From Chloroflexia bacterium (GTDB taxonomy: Bacteria; Chloroflexota; Chloroflexia; Thermomicrobiales; UBA6265): a stretch of DNA of 16,446 nt. Under the pieces are notes generated by a model. That model was not told the DNA's origin, did no database searches, and saw nothing but the letters and a program-made list of their open reading frames with translations. The DNA is taken from contig JACCYK010000304.1 in NCBI GenBank assembly GCA_013696525.1, positions 1 through 16,446 on the forward strand, written 5' to 3'. Of this stretch, positions 13,953 to 16,446 are shown in pieces. How positions within the stretch are numbered: position 1 is the first letter of the stretch; every line of letters starts with the position of its first letter. The translations under genes and the position numbers were made by a program.

Positions 13953-15563
13953 ATGAGCACCCGACGCGATCGCGCCCTCGGTCAGCGCCTGAACCGGCGA
14001 ACCGCAGTGAAGGCCGCCACCGGGGCGGCCGCCGCCTTTTATGCCAGCGGCATTCCCGGCAAGTCGTATCGCCGCGCCCGGGCCCAGGACGACCTCCGGG
14101 CGCAGATCCTCGCCACCAACGATCCGGAAATAGCCGGCGAGCTGGCCCTACGGTCTCAGGTTGAGCCGGGCGCCTTCGCCGGTCAGACGGTCCGCTTTCA
14201 GGGCCTCAGCAACGCCGGCTTCCATGTCAACGTTTTCCGCCCACTCGCCCGAGCCTGGGAAGAGCACACCGGGGCCACCGTCGAGTGGATCGAGGTCAGC
14301 CAGGCCGACTCCTACCCTCGCATGTTCCAGGCAATCTCCTCCGATACCGTGAACTTCGACGTCCTCGAAGCAAGCGCCGGTTGGGAAGGCGATCTCCTTG
14401 GCGGCGGACACTGCCTCCCGATGCCAGAGTCCGTACTCAACGACGAGGGATATGACTTCGACGATATCGTCGACTATCTGAAAGGCCCGACCCGGACCTG
14501 GGAGGGTGAAGTTTACGGTGCCTCGATCGACGGCGACATGCACCACATGAATTTTCGCAAGGACGTCTTCGCCAGCCCTGACCTCGCGGCGGAGTGGACC
14601 GCGGCCGGCGGCGACGGCGAGTTTGGCGCACCCCAAACCTGGCAGCAAGTCAACGCCTATAGTGAGTTCCTGGCCGGCAAAGAATTCGAGGGCCAGGCGC
14701 TGTACGGTATCCTCGATTCGCTCCGCGTCGACAATACGAGCCAGTACTTTTTTCATAGCCGCGCCAGCGCCTATGGCAAGCATCCCGACGATCCCGCCTT
14801 CCTTTTCGATCTCGACATGACGCCGCGGATCAACTCGCCGGCGTTTGTCCGCGCCCTGGAGGACATGATCGCCGCGATCCCGTTCGCCCCGCCCGACCAA
14901 CAGAACGCCGACCTCCTGCAGAACCTCGGCAACTTCCTGGCCGGCAGCGGCACGATGTGCCACTGGTGGGCGGACGTTGGCTCGAACGTCTACACCAATC
15001 CCCAAAGTATCGTCCAGGGCAAGGTCGGCTTCAGCACGTTGCCGGGCTCGCCGGAGGTGTATAACCACGAGGCCGGGGAGTGGGAAACGCCCGCGGAAAC
15101 GAATTTCGCGCCCTATCTCGCCTTCCTCGGCTGGGGTCTCTATGTCATGAACGAGGCCGAAAGCTCCGGCGTCGTCGATGCCTCGTGGGATCTTGTCTCC
15201 CATCTCTCGGGCAAAGATATTTCCGCCTGGATGTGCGTCTACCCGTCCGGTATCAATCCGTGGCGGAACAGCCACTTCGATGCTGCCGAGTGGGAGGTCA
15301 GCGGGTTGCCGCTGGCCGAAGGTGACGAGTATCTGCGCTCGATCCAGGATTCGTACAACCACCCGAATCGGATCATGGACCTGCGCATCCCCGGTCTCGG
15401 CCAATACTGGGGCGCCGCCGAAGCGGAATGGGCGCGCGCCATCTCGGGCGCCGTCTCGCCCCAAGAAGCGCTCGATGCCGCCGCCGCTCGCTGGGACGAG
15501 ATTACCGACACGCTCGACCGGGAGCGCCAAACCGAGCTCTACCAGGCGTCGCTCGGACTCTAG
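13953..15563 (+). CDS. ABC transporter extracellular solute-binding protein, family 1 type, Tat-exported
   Basis: Sugar- or oligosaccharide-binding protein (536 residues) that captures substrate outside the membrane and passes it to the permease encoded next. A twin-arginine signal is present: RR at 15-16 in LNRRTAVKAATG, a hydrophobic stretch to about residue 33 and an ARA-QDD cleavage-type end near 44. There is no lipobox Cys, so anchoring is not evident. The mature part has the family-1 pattern of FRPLARAWEEHTGATVEWIEV near its start, an internal MHHMNFRKDVFASPDLAAEW segment and WLSHLSGK-like helices near the end, here ending DRERQTELYQASLG. It is longer than the usual 420-450 residues. 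The ATG is 8 nt after AAGGGA (13939-13944). Substrate unknown; a sugar is inferred from family and neighbour. Confidence 0.85.
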   Translation: MSTRRDRALGQRLNRRTAVKAATGAAAAFYASGIPGKSYRRARAQDDLRAQILATNDPEIAGELALRSQVEPGAFAGQTVRFQGLSNAGFHVNVFRPLARAWEEHTGATVEWIEVSQADSYPRMFQAISSDTVNFDVLEASAGWEGDLLGGGHCLPMPESVLNDEGYDFDDIVDYLKGPTRTWEGEVYGASIDGDMHHMNFRKDVFASPDLAAEWTAAGGDGEFGAPQTWQQVNAYSEFLAGKEFEGQALYGILDSLRVDNTSQYFFHSRASAYGKHPDDPAFLFDLDMTPRINSPAFVRALEDMIAAIPFAPPDQQNADLLQNLGNFLAGSGTMCHWWADVGSNVYTNPQSIVQGKVGFSTLPGSPEVYNHEAGEWETPAETNFAPYLAFLGWGLYVMNEAESSGVVDASWDLVSHLSGKDISAWMCVYPSGINPWRNSHFDAAEWEVSGLPLAEGDEYLRSIQDSYNHPNRIMDLRIPGLGQYWGAAEAEWARAISGAVSPQEALDAAAARWDEITDTLDRERQTELYQASLGL

Positions 15564-15603
15564 CCCCGAGGCGGCAGAGGTCGCTCCCGCGATCAACGAT
15601 CCA

Positions 15604-15637
15604 GCAATCGGGGTGACGAGTATGTCACCCCGATTGC
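15604..15637 (+). promoter_or_regulatory. 14-bp perfect intercistronic hairpin between binding-protein and permease genes
   Basis: GCAATCGGGGTGAC (15604-15617) pairs perfectly with GTCACCCCGATTGC (15624-15637), leaving a GAGTAT loop. It is the strongest inverted repeat in the window. It lies 40 nt after the binding-protein stop and 42 nt before the permease ATG. No T-tract follows, so full termination is unlikely; partial termination or protection of the binding-protein mRNA 3' end, as known between malE and malF in enteric bacteria, would raise binding-protein output over permease. Confidence 0.65.
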
Positions 15638-15679
15638 GCGGATAACCAGTAACCGAACACCCAACCAACCTGGACCACT

Positions 15680-16446
15680 ATGCGAGACAGCGCGCTGCCA
15701 GCAACCCAGCCCCCAGCCGTGGCCAGGAAGGCGCGACGTGGGCGCGGGCTGACCGAAGCGGGGCAGCGACGCGCCTTCTTGCTCCCGGCGGTCTTACTCG
15801 CGCTTGCCTTCGTCATCTTCCCGACGGTCTTCGGCATCTATGTCAGCTTCACCGACTGGCAGCTCAACGACCCAGCCGGCAGAGTGTTTAACGGGCTGCA
15901 AAACTTCCAGCGGATCGCGGCCGACGACCGCTTCTGGAACGCGCTCAAGAACAACTTCATGTTTGTCCTGATCGGCGTCCCCTTCCAGTACGTCCTTGCC
16001 TTCGGCCTCGCCCTCCTCCTCAACCAAGAGATCCGAGGACGTAAGTTTTTCCGCGTGGTGTTCCTGTTGCCCTTTATGATGAGCCCCGTTGCCGCCGGCT
16101 GGATGATCGGTCGCTCGATCATGGACGCCCAGCGCGGCCCGCTTCCCAGTTTCTTGCGCGATCTCGGCTTTACCGATGTCTCATTCTTCTCCGACGGCAT
16201 CCGCGCCCTCTTCTCGTTGCTCCTGATCGACTCCTGGTATTCGATCCCCTTCATGCTTGTGCTTCTTCTCGCCGGGCTGCAGGCATTGCCGCCCGAGGTC
16301 ATGGAAGCGGCCAAGATCGACGGCGCCGGAACCTGGCAATCATTCCGCGACATGACGTTCCCACTCTTGCTCCCGGTCAGCCTCACTGCGATCGTGCTGC
16401 GCGCCGTTTTCGAGTTCAAGATTATCGACATCATCCTGGTCGTCAC
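15680..16446 (+). CDS. Carbohydrate ABC transporter permease, MalF/UgpA type, 3' end beyond the window
   Basis: Inner-membrane permease subunit of a sugar ABC importer; the frame runs open from the ATG at 15680 to the last base (255 codons visible of roughly 300). It starts MRDSALPATQPPAVARKARR, a polar, basic cytoplasmic N-terminus, then a first helix (FLLPAVLLALAFVIFPTVFG) followed by YVSFTDWQLN, typical of the family. Further helices lie at about residues 95-115, 128-145, 180-205 and 235 onward. The EAA loop that contacts the ATPase is EVMEAAKIDGAGTWQSFRDMTFPLL. It follows the binding-protein gene by 116 nt and a strong hairpin, and no Shine-Dalgarno sequence is evident before the ATG. A second permease (MalG type) would be expected just downstream. 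Confidence 0.88.
   Translation, partial: MRDSALPATQPPAVARKARRGRGLTEAGQRRAFLLPAVLLALAFVIFPTVFGIYVSFTDWQLNDPAGRVFNGLQNFQRIAADDRFWNALKNNFMFVLIGVPFQYVLAFGLALLLNQEIRGRKFFRVVFLLPFMMSPVAAGWMIGRSIMDAQRGPLPSFLRDLGFTDVSFFSDGIRALFSLLLIDSWYSIPFMLVLLLAGLQALPPEVMEAAKIDGAGTWQSFRDMTFPLLLPVSLTAIVLRAVFEFKIIDIILVV

Noticed and set aside
14148..15668. 506-codon minus-strand open frame opposite the binding-protein gene
   Set aside because: Shadow of a well-supported solute-binding protein; its translation shows no motif and it reads through the intercistronic hairpin.
15838..16446. Minus-strand open frame opposite the last gene
   Set aside because: The plus strand encodes a MalF-type permease with helices and an EAA loop over the same bases; the minus-strand product has no features.

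Overview
The window is GC-rich bacterial chromosome with mostly plus-strand genes, short gaps and frequent GTG/TTG starts. A menaquinone-type prenyltransferase, several Tat- or Sec-exported proteins and a mixture of catabolic and ABC-transport genes would fit a Chloroflexota bacterium of the Thermomicrobia type. That placement is an inference from style and gene content; no rRNA or other marker gene is present. I see no tRNA, rRNA, CRISPR array, transposase or phage gene.

Layout. Positions 1-3823 hold the 3' part of a NitT/TauT-type ABC permease, a MenA-like UbiA prenyltransferase, a membrane-anchored metallophosphoesterase and a secreted von Willebrand A protein, closed by a strong hairpin at 3845-3865. 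Positions 3926-8271 form a compact four-gene catabolic-looking cluster: a Gfo/Idh/MocA dehydrogenase, a ThuA-like protein, a sarcosine/N-methyltryptophan-type flavin oxidase and a divergent acyl-CoA dehydrogenase-fold protein. A small unrecognised gene on the minus strand (8268-8621) converges on it, the two stops sharing one CTAG. Next come a single-chain two-half M16 metallopeptidase (8817-11468) and a convergent small zinc-ribbon gene (11525-11872). A 272-bp divergent intergenic region with nested inverted repeats separates that gene from a GT20 synthase resembling trehalose-6-phosphate synthase (12145-13716). The last part is the start of a carbohydrate ABC importer: a Tat-exported solute-binding protein with a good sigma-70-like promoter upstream, a 14-bp perfect hairpin, and a MalF-type permease that runs off the window end.

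How the genes may work together. The importer beside the GT20 enzyme suggests a link between sugar uptake and synthesis of trehalose or a similar solute. The Gfo-ThuA-oxidase-acyl-CoA dehydrogenase cluster looks like a co-transcribed route for an unidentified small molecule. The most unusual item is the acyl-CoA dehydrogenase-like protein, which lacks the catalytic glutamate at both usual places. No complete, clearly new defence or mobile system is visible; the novelty candidates are this enzyme, the regulatory hairpins and two small uncharacterised proteins.
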